Shown: piece after piece, positions 35,898 through 43,783 of the stretch | Layout of the letters: every line of letters begins with the position of its first letter | How positions within the stretch are numbered: the first letter of the stretch is position 1 | Assembly (NCBI GenBank): GCA_900100475.1 | Contig: FMTU01000006.1 | Span: 1 to 64,000, forward strand | Source: Sphingobium faniae | GTDB lineage: Bacteria > Pseudomonadota > Alphaproteobacteria > Sphingomonadales > Sphingomonadaceae | DNA length: 64,000 bases | Reading direction: 5' to 3' | Translations under genes and position numbers: made by a program | The notes under the pieces: generated by a model | Told to the model about the DNA's origin: nothing | What the model saw: only the letters and a program-made list of their open reading frames with translations | Database searches by the model: none

Positions 35898-36803
35898 ATG
35901 GTCGAGATACTGAGCAATTGGGGGTGGGACGTCAGTTTTCCCACGGCCGTATTCATATTTTGCAGCCTGTATATCTTCACGGTCGTCACCGTCATCTGGG
36001 TCGTCGGTCTGTTTCAACAGAATCACTCGATGATGGATGGCTTCTATGGCTGGGGCTATGCCTCGGTCGGCTGGATCGCCTATCTGGCCGCACGACCGAC
36101 GACACCTATCGCGGCGCTGTTGTTGCTGATGTCATCCTTGCATGGCGCGCGCCTCGGCTATTATCTGTCGAAGCGCTGGATCGGCTATCGCAAGATCGGC
36201 ACGGGCGACGCGCGCTATGCCGGCTTCTATAAACAACTACAGCCCGGCTATTGGTGGAAGAGCTTCCTGCTGGTGATGCATCCGCAGACCATCGTCATCA
36301 TGCTGATCTCCCTGCCGACCATCTACGGCATCACCACGGCGCCCGATCAACCCGCGACCATTCCCGTTCTGGGCTTCCTGGGCATGATCATTTTCGGCAT
36401 CGGCCTTTATTATGAATGGCTCGCCGACGGTCAGCTCGAAGCGTTCAAGGCCGACAAGATCAACAAGGGCAAGTTCATTGACGACGGTTTGTGGGTCGTG
36501 GCGAACAGCCCGGCCGACAAGGGCGGCAACGCAGCGGGGGGCAAGCGCTATCTGGAAACGGGCGTCTGGCGTCTGACCCGGCATCCGAATTATTTCGGCA
36601 ACACCACCGTCTGGTGGGGCATCTGGCTGACTTGCTATGCCGCGCAGCCGGACCTGTGGTGGACCGTCGCCGGGCCGATTTTCAACACGATCATGTTGAC
36701 CAAGGTGCTCGGCACGGCCTTCCAGGACAAGTTCATGGGAAGCCGCCCGGAATATCAGGCGATGATGTCGAAGCGAGGCGGTTTCTTCCCCCGCTTCTGG
36801 TGA
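35898..36803 (+). CDS. DUF1295 / steroid 5-alpha-reductase-like membrane protein
   Basis: 301 residues with about seven hydrophobic segments (for example VFIFCSLYIFTVVTVIWVVGL, IAALLLLMSS, FLLVMHPQTIVIMLISLP, ILGFLGMIIFGIGLYYEW-type). The C-terminal WRLTRHPNYFGNTTVWWGIW is the conserved NADPH/isoprenylcysteine-methyltransferase-like motif of DUF1295 and steroid reductases. The family is thought to include NADPH-dependent double-bond reductases, so a reduction of an enone on a hydrophobic substrate is possible. Co-transcribed with the DapB-like gene. Confidence 0.85.
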   Translation: MVEILSNWGWDVSFPTAVFIFCSLYIFTVVTVIWVVGLFQQNHSMMDGFYGWGYASVGWIAYLAARPTTPIAALLLLMSSLHGARLGYYLSKRWIGYRKIGTGDARYAGFYKQLQPGYWWKSFLLVMHPQTIVIMLISLPTIYGITTAPDQPATIPVLGFLGMIIFGIGLYYEWLADGQLEAFKADKINKGKFIDDGLWVVANSPADKGGNAAGGKRYLETGVWRLTRHPNYFGNTTVWWGIWLTCYAAQPDLWWTVAGPIFNTIMLTKVLGTAFQDKFMGSRPEYQAMMSKRGGFFPRFW

Positions 36804-36810
36804 ACAGCGA

Positions 36811-36836
36811 ACGGGCCGGCATATGCGCCGGCCCGT
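36811..36836 (+). terminator. Hairpin terminator after the DUF1295 gene
   Basis: ACGGGCCGGC and GCCGGCCCGT form a 10-bp GC-rich stem around ATATGC, 7 bp past the stop, followed by a pyrimidine-rich stretch (CTGCGTTTCCC). Confidence 0.65.
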
Positions 36837-36850
36837 CTGCGTTTCCCGAT

Positions 36851-36882
36851 ATTGTACTCAGTGTGACAATTCGCTAATATAC
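36851..36882. promoter_or_regulatory. Operator dyad, site 8, and a second inverted repeat upstream of marR
   Basis: ATTCGCTAATATAC at 36869-36882 shares CGCTAA-ATAC with site 5 and lies 27 bp before the marR start. Directly upstream, ATTGT and ACAAT flank ten bases at 36851-36870. Both would suit autoregulation by the MarR protein. Confidence 0.5.
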
Positions 36883-36909
36883 TCACTAGAGAACATAGCC
36901 AGGTAATCC

Positions 36910-37434
36910 ATGTCGAACGAAACAGCTTCCAAATCTTTCAAACGGCGCAGCGCCACCGCCCCCAACCTCCGCATCGGTTTTCTGGTGCATGACGTTTCAA
37001 GAATGCGACGGACGCTCTTCGATCAGGAGGTCAAACAGCTCGGCATTACCCGCGCGCAATGGTGGGCTTTGGCCAATCTGTCGCGGCATGAACCCGAAGG
37101 CATGATCCAGAGCGACCTGGCGAGACTGCTGGATGTGGGAAAGGTCACGGTCGGCGGACTGATTGACCGGCTGGAATCCAGCGGCCATGTCGTGCGCAAG
37201 GCGGGTGATTATGATCGCCGCATCAAACGAATCTTCATCACGGAACTGGGCTATTCGGTCATCGACCGCATGGCGGAAGTCGGCCGCCAGTTGAACGGCG
37301 TCATCATGCGGGGCATCACGCTCGACAATATCCACATCGCCGAAGATGTCATGCAGGCGATGAAGGATAATTTGCGCGCCGCCCTCTCGTTGACAGGGCT
37401 GGATGGGGAAGACGTGGTCGGCGAGTCGATCTGA
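36910..37434 (+). CDS. MarR-family transcriptional regulator
   Basis: 174 residues. Winged-helix segment: GITRAQWWALANLSRHEPEGMIQSDLARLLDVGKVTVGGLIDRLESSGHVVRKAGDYDRRIKRIF-type order, here with LARLLDVGKVTVGGLIDRLE as recognition helix and the DRR wing at ~100. MarR dimers bind short palindromes and are commonly released by a CoA ester or carboxylic acid ligand. It is the only regulator in the centre of the island and has a copy of the shared dyad in its own promoter, so it is the prime candidate for the regulon's repressor (inference). Confidence 0.92.
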   Translation: MSNETASKSFKRRSATAPNLRIGFLVHDVSRMRRTLFDQEVKQLGITRAQWWALANLSRHEPEGMIQSDLARLLDVGKVTVGGLIDRLESSGHVVRKAGDYDRRIKRIFITELGYSVIDRMAEVGRQLNGVIMRGITLDNIHIAEDVMQAMKDNLRAALSLTGLDGEDVVGESI

Positions 37435-37454
37435 TCCCGTCTCCCCCTCGCATT

Positions 37455-38219
37455 TTATAGTTGAAGGCCGCCGTCCACCGCGAGCGACTGCCCGGTGATG
37501 TAACGCGCGCGGTCGGACAGCAGGAAAGTCACGGCATCGGCGATATCACCCGCCGCGCCGAACCGCTTGAGCGGCAGCGACTTGCGCAGCCCCTCGACAA
37601 ATGTCTCCAGGCCCGGCTTTCCAATCAGTTCCGCGCCCAGCCCCGCATCAATGAAGCCGGGACCGACGCAATTGGCACGAATGCCAAAGCGCCCCTCTTC
37701 CAGCGCCACGCCCCTGAACAGCATCTCGATCGCGGCCTTGGGCGCGGCGGAACAGATATCGCGCGAAGGGACGCGTTCCACCGCCGCGGTAATCACGGCG
37801 ACCATGGCCCCTCCCCTTTCGCGCAGATGCGGCAGGGTGGCCCAGACGAGATTGAAGGCGCCGTTGACATCGGCGTCGAAAACGGACCGCCACTCCTGCG
37901 GCGTAATGGCGCTGACGAATTTCAACGGCAAATGCGGTCCCGCAGCATAGACAAGCGAATCAATGCCGCCAAATTCATGGGCGGCGGCGTCGGCAAATGC
38001 CTTGACCGCATCGGGATCGGCATGATCGACCGCCGTGCAACTGGCGCGCACGCCCATGGCTTCCAGTTCCTCGCGAAGCTGCCGGGCGGCATCGGCCCTG
38101 GACCGATAGGTGAAGGCCACCGGACGCCCTTCCGCGGCCAATGCCTTGCATATGGCGCTTCCGATACCGCCGGCGCCGCCAGCCACCAGCGCGACCCCGT
38201 CGCTGCGAATTGTCGTCAT
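37455..38219 (-). CDS. SDR-family protein lacking the catalytic tyrosine
   Basis: 254 residues from the ATG at 38219 with GAGGATAG upstream. The frame stays open far beyond this start, but that part is the antisense of the crotonase gene. NAD(P) motif LVAGGAGGIGSAICKAL and the C-terminal ITGQSLAVDGGLQL are those of FabG-like SDRs. The usual YxxxK is SAAPK (Ser157, Lys161) and the Ser 13 residues before is Thr144, so classical SDR catalysis is unlikely. It may be a binding protein or use other residues. Divergent from the crotonase at 38319. Confidence 0.88.
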   Translation of the reverse strand: MTTIRSDGVALVAGGAGGIGSAICKALAAEGRPVAFTYRSRADAARQLREELEAMGVRASCTAVDHADPDAVKAFADAAAHEFGGIDSLVYAAGPHLPLKFVSAITPQEWRSVFDADVNGAFNLVWATLPHLRERGGAMVAVITAAVERVPSRDICSAAPKAAIEMLFRGVALEEGRFGIRANCVGPGFIDAGLGAELIGKPGLETFVEGLRKSLPLKRFGAAGDIADAVTFLLSDRARYITGQSLAVDGGLQL

Positions 38220-38289
38220 GCAACTATCCTCGATTCTCATATTATCGCGAACGACAAGCCGACTTGCCGAAATCGCACCAAACGCTATA

Positions 38290-38303
38290 GTACGCCAGCT
38301 AAC
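38290..38303. promoter_or_regulatory. Operator dyad, site 9 (weak)
   Basis: GTACGCCAGCTAAC, about 9 of 14 matches, in the 99-bp gap between the divergent SDR (start 38219) and crotonase (start 38319). Supported mainly by its position. Confidence 0.35.
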
Positions 38304-38318
38304 GATAAGGGAAGAGGA

Positions 38319-39116
38319 ATGTCTGAAGGACGGCTTCAAATTCAGCAACAGGACGGCGTCCTCTGCGCCACCCTTGATCGGCCGGACAAGCTGAACGCGC
38401 TCGACCTGCCGATGTGGCAGGGATTGTGGGAGGTCACGCGCAGGCTGGCGAGCGACGATTCGGTGCGCGTCCTGCTGATTCGGGCCAATGGACGGTATTT
38501 TTCCGCCGGGATTGATCTGCACGGCGCCTTGGCGCCCGATCCTGCGCTGACCAGCAGTCTCGATTTCCGGCAATGGTATCGCCAGGGCACGGGCAGTCTT
38601 CATGCCCTCGGCGATGAATGGGAAGCGATCGGCAAGCCTGTCGTGGTGGCGCATCAGGGGCCGTGCCTGGGCGGCGCGCTCGAACTGTCGCTCTGCGCCG
38701 ATTTCCGTCTGGCTTCGACGGAGGCCCGCTATGGATTGCCGGAAATCATGCTGGGCGGCATCCCCGGATCTGGCGGCACCAGCCGCCTTGTCCGATTGGC
38801 CGGGACGCATTGGGCGAGGTGGCTGATCCTCGCCAACAAGCAGGTGTCGGCGCAACAGGCGCAGTCGATCGGCATCGTACATGAGATTTTCGAGCCTGAC
38901 CGGCTGGAGCAGGAAGCAATGGATTTTTGCCAGAGCCTTGTGACTCTGCCGCGCGAAGCCTTCGCCGCAGGTAAGCTCGCGATCGAGCTGGCGGCCGATC
39001 TGGATCGCGCCCAGGCACGCAATGTCGAACGGCTGGCCGTCAGCGGGCTGATCGGCGGGCAGGAATTTCGCGACATGATGACCGCCATGCAAGAACGGCT
39101 TGCCGGTAAGCGCTGA
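38319..39116 (+). CDS. Enoyl-CoA hydratase (crotonase family)
   Basis: 265 residues from the ATG at 38319 after GAAGAGG. Oxyanion segments NGRYFSAGIDLHG and GPCLGGALELSL, and both catalytic glutamates, in GGALEL and YGLPEIMLGGIPGSGG, are present, so it is a competent hydratase. It starts the operon that continues with the acyl-CoA mutase subunits, MeaB-type GTPase and Rieske ferredoxin (to 42483), with gaps of 16 bp or less. Confidence 0.92.
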   Translation: MSEGRLQIQQQDGVLCATLDRPDKLNALDLPMWQGLWEVTRRLASDDSVRVLLIRANGRYFSAGIDLHGALAPDPALTSSLDFRQWYRQGTGSLHALGDEWEAIGKPVVVAHQGPCLGGALELSLCADFRLASTEARYGLPEIMLGGIPGSGGTSRLVRLAGTHWARWLILANKQVSAQQAQSIGIVHEIFEPDRLEQEAMDFCQSLVTLPREAFAAGKLAIELAADLDRAQARNVERLAVSGLIGGQEFRDMMTAMQERLAGKR

Positions 39117-39132
39117 AAGAGTTCGAAGAACC

Positions 39133-40788
39133 ATGAACGATCAATCGACCCCCATTTTCGGCAATCTGGACGAGCTGGAAGTCAAGCTGTCGCGCACCAA
39201 AAGTTGGGGCGGGCTGGAAACCGAGGCAAGCTATGGCCCGGCCGATCCGCAGGAGCCGACCTATGCCAAAAAACTCGGCGATCCCGGCCAGTTCCCCTTC
39301 ACGCGCGGCGCCTATCCGAAAATGTATCGCAGCCGCATGTGGACGCTGCGCAATATCGTGGGCTATGGGGCGCCGGAAGACACGCGCGAAGGGCTGGAGA
39401 TGGTGCTGGCCTCGGGCGGCAACGGCATCAACATCGTCGTCGATCCGCTGACCACCCAGAGCATCGACCCCGACCACCCGGCTTTCGGCCCGGAAGTCGG
39501 GCTGGAAGGCTGCTCGCTTCCCACGTCCCGCGACATCGACCGGCTGCTGCACGGGGTCGATCTCAGCAAGGTCGACACCGCCTGGCATTGGGCGGCCATG
39601 GCCTATCCCATGGTGGCCGCCGTCCATGTGATGCGCGGCCAGCCGCTGGCGACCCTTCAGGGGTCCAACATGCCCGACATGTTGCAGGAGACATTATGCG
39701 GCTGGGGCGAACGGCTGGTCCCGACGATGCTGGGGCACCGCACGACGGTCGATGAAATCGAATATAGCGTCCGCAACAGCCCGCGCTGGGCCTTGGGCAT
39801 GCCGCAAGCCTATGACCTGCGCGAACGGGGCCTGACGCCGGCGGGCGAGATCGCGCTTGGCATGGCCTTCATCAACAAGACGATGGAGGATCTGATCGAG
39901 CGCGGCCTGCATGTCGATGAGGTCGCGCCCTCGCTGGCCTGGGTGTCGACGTCGGACATTGATTTCTTCGAGGAAGTCGCCAAATTCCGCGCTCTTCGTC
40001 GCTATTGGGCGACCACCATGCGGGATCGCTTCGGCGCGCAGGATGCCCGGTCGATGCGCCTGCGCATCGCCTGCCACACTTCGGGCAAATCGCTGGTCTA
40101 CAAACAGCCGCTGAACAATCTGACCCGCACCGCGATTCAGGGCTTCGCCGCGCTATGCGGCGGGGTGCAGTCGCTGGAGGCCTGCACCTTCGACGAACCC
40201 GTCTGCGTGCCGACACATGAAGCGCGCGACCTGGCGATCCGGCAGCAGCAGATCCTGGCCAATGAGGTGGGCGCGGCCCGCGTCGCCGACCCGCTGGGCG
40301 GCAGTTGGTATGTCGAGGCGCTGACCGACGCGGTCGAGGCGGAGGCCGTCGCCATGCTGGCCCGGATCGAGCAGATCGGCCTGTTGACCGCCATCACCAA
40401 CGGGACCATCGAAAGGATGATGGACGAGCATAATCTGCTGGTTCAGCGCGAACTGGACGAAGGCGAACGGATCATGGTCGGCGTCAACCGCTTCGTTCCG
40501 GACGAGGAACCGGCGCCCACGCGCTTCACCTTCGACCGGACCAACACGGAAAAGCATGTGCGCCGCTTCATCGAACTCAAGCAGACGCGCGACCGGACAC
40601 GCTGGCGCGACGCGCTGCGCACCGTGTATGCCGTCGCCCGATCGGGCGGCAATCCGATCGGCCCGATGATCGACGCCTTCGTCGCCGACGCCAGCGTCGC
40701 GGAGGTCTGGGGCGCCGTCCGGGTCGCGCATGGCTATAGCTACGATCCCTATAACGCACTGGAAGCGCCACTTGACTATGCAAACTGA
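39133..40788 (+). CDS. B12-dependent acyl-CoA mutase, large (substrate-binding) subunit, non-canonical
   Basis: 551 residues, the size of the large subunit of isobutyryl- or hydroxyisobutyryl-CoA mutases. Family backbone is clear (MWTLRNIVGYGAPEDTREGL; FFEEVAKFRALRRYWA; HTSGKSLVYKQPLNNLTRTAIQG; GGSWYVEALT). Aligned by eye to methylmalonyl-CoA mutase, Tyr89 is Ile75, Arg207 is about Gly190 and His244 is Asp228, while Gln197 is kept as Gln176. Ile at the Tyr89 position is also found in 2-hydroxyisobutyryl-CoA mutase, but that enzyme's Asp is Val102 here. It therefore is not a methylmalonyl-CoA mutase; its substrate is probably new. Overlaps the B12 subunit by 11 bp. Confidence 0.9.
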   Translation: MNDQSTPIFGNLDELEVKLSRTKSWGGLETEASYGPADPQEPTYAKKLGDPGQFPFTRGAYPKMYRSRMWTLRNIVGYGAPEDTREGLEMVLASGGNGINIVVDPLTTQSIDPDHPAFGPEVGLEGCSLPTSRDIDRLLHGVDLSKVDTAWHWAAMAYPMVAAVHVMRGQPLATLQGSNMPDMLQETLCGWGERLVPTMLGHRTTVDEIEYSVRNSPRWALGMPQAYDLRERGLTPAGEIALGMAFINKTMEDLIERGLHVDEVAPSLAWVSTSDIDFFEEVAKFRALRRYWATTMRDRFGAQDARSMRLRIACHTSGKSLVYKQPLNNLTRTAIQGFAALCGGVQSLEACTFDEPVCVPTHEARDLAIRQQQILANEVGAARVADPLGGSWYVEALTDAVEAEAVAMLARIEQIGLLTAITNGTIERMMDEHNLLVQRELDEGERIMVGVNRFVPDEEPAPTRFTFDRTNTEKHVRRFIELKQTRDRTRWRDALRTVYAVARSGGNPIGPMIDAFVADASVAEVWGAVRVAHGYSYDPYNALEAPLDYAN

Positions 40789-41209
40789 TTTCCAGGCCGA
40801 ACAGGCCGAAGACCAGCCTATCGTCCGCTGCCTTCTGGGCATGCTGGGCACGGACGTCCATTCCAAGGGCATTCGCACCATCGCCCAGCTTCTGCGCGAG
40901 GCCGGGGTCGAGGTCATCTATCTGGGCGAGCATAACAGCGTGCAGGGCATGGCGCGCGCCGCCATCGACGAAGATGCGGATCTTGTGGGACTGAGCTTTT
41001 CGTCCGCGGCCTATGTCGAATATACCCGGCAACTGGTCGCGGAAATGAAGCGGATCGGCGCGGACGACATTCCGGTCATGCTGGGCGGCATCATCCATCC
41101 CGACGACCATCAGGCGCTCTACGACATGGGCGTTCGCGGCATATTCGGCGCCGGTTCGAAGACCGCCGACATCATCGCCTTCGTCCGGTCGATGGGCAGG
41201 CCGCGGTAG
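40778..41209 (+). CDS. Cobalamin-binding subunit of acyl-CoA mutase
   Basis: 143 residues from the ATG at 40778, inside the end of the large-subunit gene. B12-binding signature DVHSKG (Asp26, His28, Gly31) with the later GLSFSS and GGIIHPDD blocks fits the base-off/His-on domain, where His28 ligates cobalt. Length equals the small subunits of ICM and HCM. It should form a heterotetramer with the upstream product. Confidence 0.93.
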   Translation: MQTDFQAEQAEDQPIVRCLLGMLGTDVHSKGIRTIAQLLREAGVEVIYLGEHNSVQGMARAAIDEDADLVGLSFSSAAYVEYTRQLVAEMKRIGADDIPVMLGGIIHPDDHQALYDMGVRGIFGAGSKTADIIAFVRSMGRPR

Positions 41210-41215
41210 AGCGCC

Positions 41216-42154
41216 ATGGGGAGCCTTGCCGACGCCATCCTCGCCGGTGATCGCCGGGCGGCCGGACGACTCATTTCCCTCGCGGAAAGCCGGACGTCCG
41301 ACGCGCGGGACGAACTGGAGATATTATACCGGCATGGCGGCCACGCCCGCACCATCGGCGTGACCGGCCCGCCCGGAGCGGGCAAGAGCACGTTGGTCGA
41401 TGGCCTGATCGCACGCTTGCGCGCCAGGGGGCTGACCGTCGCGGTCGCCGCCGTCGATCCCAGCAGTCCCTATTCGCGGGGCGCGGTGCTGGGCGACCGG
41501 GTGCGCATGATGCGACATGCGGACGATGCAGGCGTCCTCGTCCGGTCCATGGCGACGCGCGGCGCGCTGGGCGGGCTTTCGGCGGCGACGGGTGACGCGA
41601 TCACCATATTCGACGCCATGGGTTTCGACATCGTGATCGTCGAGACGGTGGGCGTCGGCCAGAGCGAGGTCGATATTGTCGGTCATACTGAGGCGGTCCT
41701 GCTGCTGCAAACAGCCCTTGGCGGCGACGATGTGCAGGCGATCAAGGCCGGCGTGCTGGAAATTGCCGACATCATGGTGGTGAACAAGAAATCCGCGCCC
41801 GGTTCTGACCGGATGGCCCGTTTTCTCCGCGAAAGCCTGCATGATCGTCCGCTTCGGCCCGATGCCTGGACGATTCCCGTCCTGCTTGCCGAAGCGTCCG
41901 AAGAGACCGGGCTGGACGAGGTGATCGACGCCCTGTTCGGTCGGCTGGACCATAACCGGCAAGACACGCACATGTCCGCTATTCGTCGTCGGCAAGCGGC
42001 CGCCCATTTGACCGCCCTCGCCGATGTCGAGATCCGTACCCTGATGCGTCGCCTCATCGCGGGTCAGACACGTCCGGAGGCCTGGCAGGCCGTGCTGGAA
42101 AGGCGGTCCGGCCCCTATAGTCTGGCCGCCCGACTGTTCGAGCAACTGCGGTGA
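41216..42154 (+). CDS. meaB: MeaB/ArgK-family G-protein chaperone of the mutase
   Basis: 312 residues. Walker A GPPGAGKST (51-59), AVDPSSPYSRGAVLGDRVRM, VRSMATRGALGGLS and ETVGVGQSEVDI (switch) mark the MeaB family, which loads and protects adenosylcobalamin in mutases. The guanine-specificity motif NKxD reads NKKS (190-193), a notable change. It follows the B12 subunit by 6 bp and its stop overlaps the Rieske gene, so it serves this mutase rather than a housekeeping one. Confidence 0.9.
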   Translation: MGSLADAILAGDRRAAGRLISLAESRTSDARDELEILYRHGGHARTIGVTGPPGAGKSTLVDGLIARLRARGLTVAVAAVDPSSPYSRGAVLGDRVRMMRHADDAGVLVRSMATRGALGGLSAATGDAITIFDAMGFDIVIVETVGVGQSEVDIVGHTEAVLLLQTALGGDDVQAIKAGVLEIADIMVVNKKSAPGSDRMARFLRESLHDRPLRPDAWTIPVLLAEASEETGLDEVIDALFGRLDHNRQDTHMSAIRRRQAAAHLTALADVEIRTLMRRLIAGQTRPEAWQAVLERRSGPYSLAARLFEQLR

Positions 42155-42483
42155 CGGAAAAGCACGGCTTCATCCGCGTCTGTGAAATCAGCGCCATCAA
42201 GAACGGTACGCACCGCGCCTTCGACGTCGAGGGAAGGTCCATCCTGATCATGAACGTCAACCACATATTCCATGCCGTGCAGAATCGCTGCACGCATCTC
42301 GATTACCCGCTCGAAGGGGGACGGCAACTGGGGTGCGAGATCATCTGCCGCAAGCATGGCGCGCGCTTTGACGCGAAAAGCGGCCGGGCGCTGGATGGCC
42401 CGGCCGTCAATCGCCTTCCGGTCTATCCCACCCGCGTCGTCGGCGGATGGGTCGAGGTGGCAATCCCGCCGCATCACGCCTGA
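42151..42483 (+). CDS. Rieske-type [2Fe-2S] ferredoxin
   Basis: 110 residues from a GTG that overlaps the meaB stop (GTGA). Cluster ligands C47-x-H49 (RCTHLDYPLEGG) and C66-x-x-H69 (CRKHGARFD) are those of small Rieske ferredoxins that supply electrons to ring-hydroxylating oxygenases. Its partner may be one of the Rieske oxygenases at 52386 and 53597, or the mutase operon may need a reductant; neither is shown. No reductase gene is in the window. Confidence 0.9.
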   Translation: MTEKHGFIRVCEISAIKNGTHRAFDVEGRSILIMNVNHIFHAVQNRCTHLDYPLEGGRQLGCEIICRKHGARFDAKSGRALDGPAVNRLPVYPTRVVGGWVEVAIPPHHA

Positions 42484-42539
42484 AGCGGTCGATCCGGTTG
42501 CAACGGACGACCACTCCATTCCCCGGCGTGATCGACGAT

Positions 42540-42770
42540 TCAGTCGATCGTGCCCAATATGTCGCCGACCTGATATGTCGTACCGGGTTCTGCGTTAATG
42601 CGCAGCGTGCCGCTCGCCGGGCTTTCGATCTCCTGGGTCGATTTGTCGCTTTCGATGGCATAGAGGGGGTCGCCCTCCTTCACGGTGCCGCCATCGGCCA
42701 CCAGCCATTCCGAAAACACCGCTTCGTTCATTGAAAAGCCGATCTTGGGCAGAATTATCTCATAGGCCAT
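42540..42770 (-). CDS. Free-standing lipoyl-domain protein
   Basis: 76 residues: one complete biotinyl/lipoyl domain, with the lipoylation lysine Lys43 in IESDKSTQEIESP and the closing YQVGDILGTID. The E3-binding and acyltransferase domains of a normal E2 are absent. It lies 10 bp downstream of the E1 beta gene in the same direction, so it is the lipoyl carrier for that E1. No terminator separates it from the converging Rieske gene other than a weak 7-bp hairpin at 42530-42549. Confidence 0.9.
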   Translation of the reverse strand: MAYEIILPKIGFSMNEAVFSEWLVADGGTVKEGDPLYAIESDKSTQEIESPASGTLRINAEPGTTYQVGDILGTID

Positions 42771-42780
42771 CGTCTATTCC

Positions 42781-43776
42781 TCAGTGGGTCAATTCGGGCG
42801 ACAGGATCGAACGGATCTCGGCCTCGATCGTCCTGGCAGTGGGCGCGAAGGCGTCTTCCAGCGGCTTGGAGAAGGGTACGGCGCAAAAGGCGCCGCCCAG
42901 CCGCCTGATCGGTGACTTGAGACGGCCGAACAGTTCTTCATTCACCTCGGCGGCGATTTCGCTGCCCACGCCGAAAGGCTTGGTCGCTTCATGAACCGTC
43001 AGCAGCCTGCCGGTTTTCGCCACCGACTGGAGGACCGTGTCACGATCCCAGGGCGCGATCGTGCGCAGATCGACGACTTCGATCGACAGGCCGTCCTTCG
43101 ACAGCGCCTCCGCCGCGGCCAGCGCTTCGCCGACCATGCGCGAATAAGTGACGATGGTGAGGTCGCTTCCTTCCCGCGCGATGCGCGCCTGGCCCAGCGG
43201 GATACGCTTGCCCTGTTCCGGCGCAGCGCCCTGCGTCCAATAGCTGGGCATATTCTCGATGAACAGGACCGGATCGGGATCGTCTATCGAAGACAGCAGC
43301 AGGCCATAGGCTTCGGCGGGGTCGGCCGGAGCGACGACCTTGATCCCCGCCGTATGCGCGAACCAGGCTTCCAGATAGTCGCTATGCTGGCCGCCCACGG
43401 AAAAGCCCGCGCCGGTCATGGTGCGGATGACGATGGGCACATGAGTCTGCCCGCCCGACATGAAGCGCAGCTTCGCCGCATGGTTGACGATCATGTCCAT
43501 CGCCACGGTGGTGAAATTCATCAGCATGATTTCCGCCACCGGCTTGTAACCGGCCAGCGACGCGCCGATCGCGGCGCCGACGATCGCCTGTTCCGAAATC
43601 GGCGTCGACCGCACGCGATCGCCATATTTGGTGGACAGCCCCTTGGTGACGCCCATCACGCCGCCTTCCTCGCGGTCGGCTACATCTTCGCCCAGCACGA
43701 TGATGCTGGGATCGGCCGCCATGGCATCATCGAGAGCCTGATTGAGGGCCTGAACTATCGTTGTCTTGCTGGTCAT
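42781..43776 (-). CDS. 2-oxoacid dehydrogenase-type E1 beta subunit
   Basis: 331 residues from ATG at 43776. Transketolase pyrimidine domain (VLGEDVADREEGGVMGVTKGLSTKYGDRVRSTPISEQAIVGAAIG) with the cofactor-activating Glu in SEQ, and C-terminal domain with VDLRTIAPWD. It resembles acetoin dehydrogenase and branched-chain E1 beta. Together with the alpha subunit it should decarboxylate a 2-oxo acid, or cleave an acyloin or 1,3-diketone-like C-C bond, and pass the acyl group to a lipoyl arm. Confidence 0.92.
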   Translation of the reverse strand: MTSKTTIVQALNQALDDAMAADPSIIVLGEDVADREEGGVMGVTKGLSTKYGDRVRSTPISEQAIVGAAIGASLAGYKPVAEIMLMNFTTVAMDMIVNHAAKLRFMSGGQTHVPIVIRTMTGAGFSVGGQHSDYLEAWFAHTAGIKVVAPADPAEAYGLLLSSIDDPDPVLFIENMPSYWTQGAAPEQGKRIPLGQARIAREGSDLTIVTYSRMVGEALAAAEALSKDGLSIEVVDLRTIAPWDRDTVLQSVAKTGRLLTVHEATKPFGVGSEIAAEVNEELFGRLKSPIRRLGGAFCAVPFSKPLEDAFAPTARTIEAEIRSILSPELTH

Positions 43777-43783
43777 GACACCC

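Noticed and set aside
38220..39134. Extension of the minus-strand SDR frame to 559 codons
   Set aside because: The added part is antisense to the crotonase gene at 38319 and crosses the divergent promoter; the ATG at 38219 with its ribosome site is the natural start.
39133..42154. Housekeeping methylmalonyl-CoA mutase locus
   Set aside because: The residues that bind methylmalonyl-CoA (Tyr89, Arg207, His244 equivalents) are not conserved, and the operon begins with a crotonase and ends with a Rieske ferredoxin.
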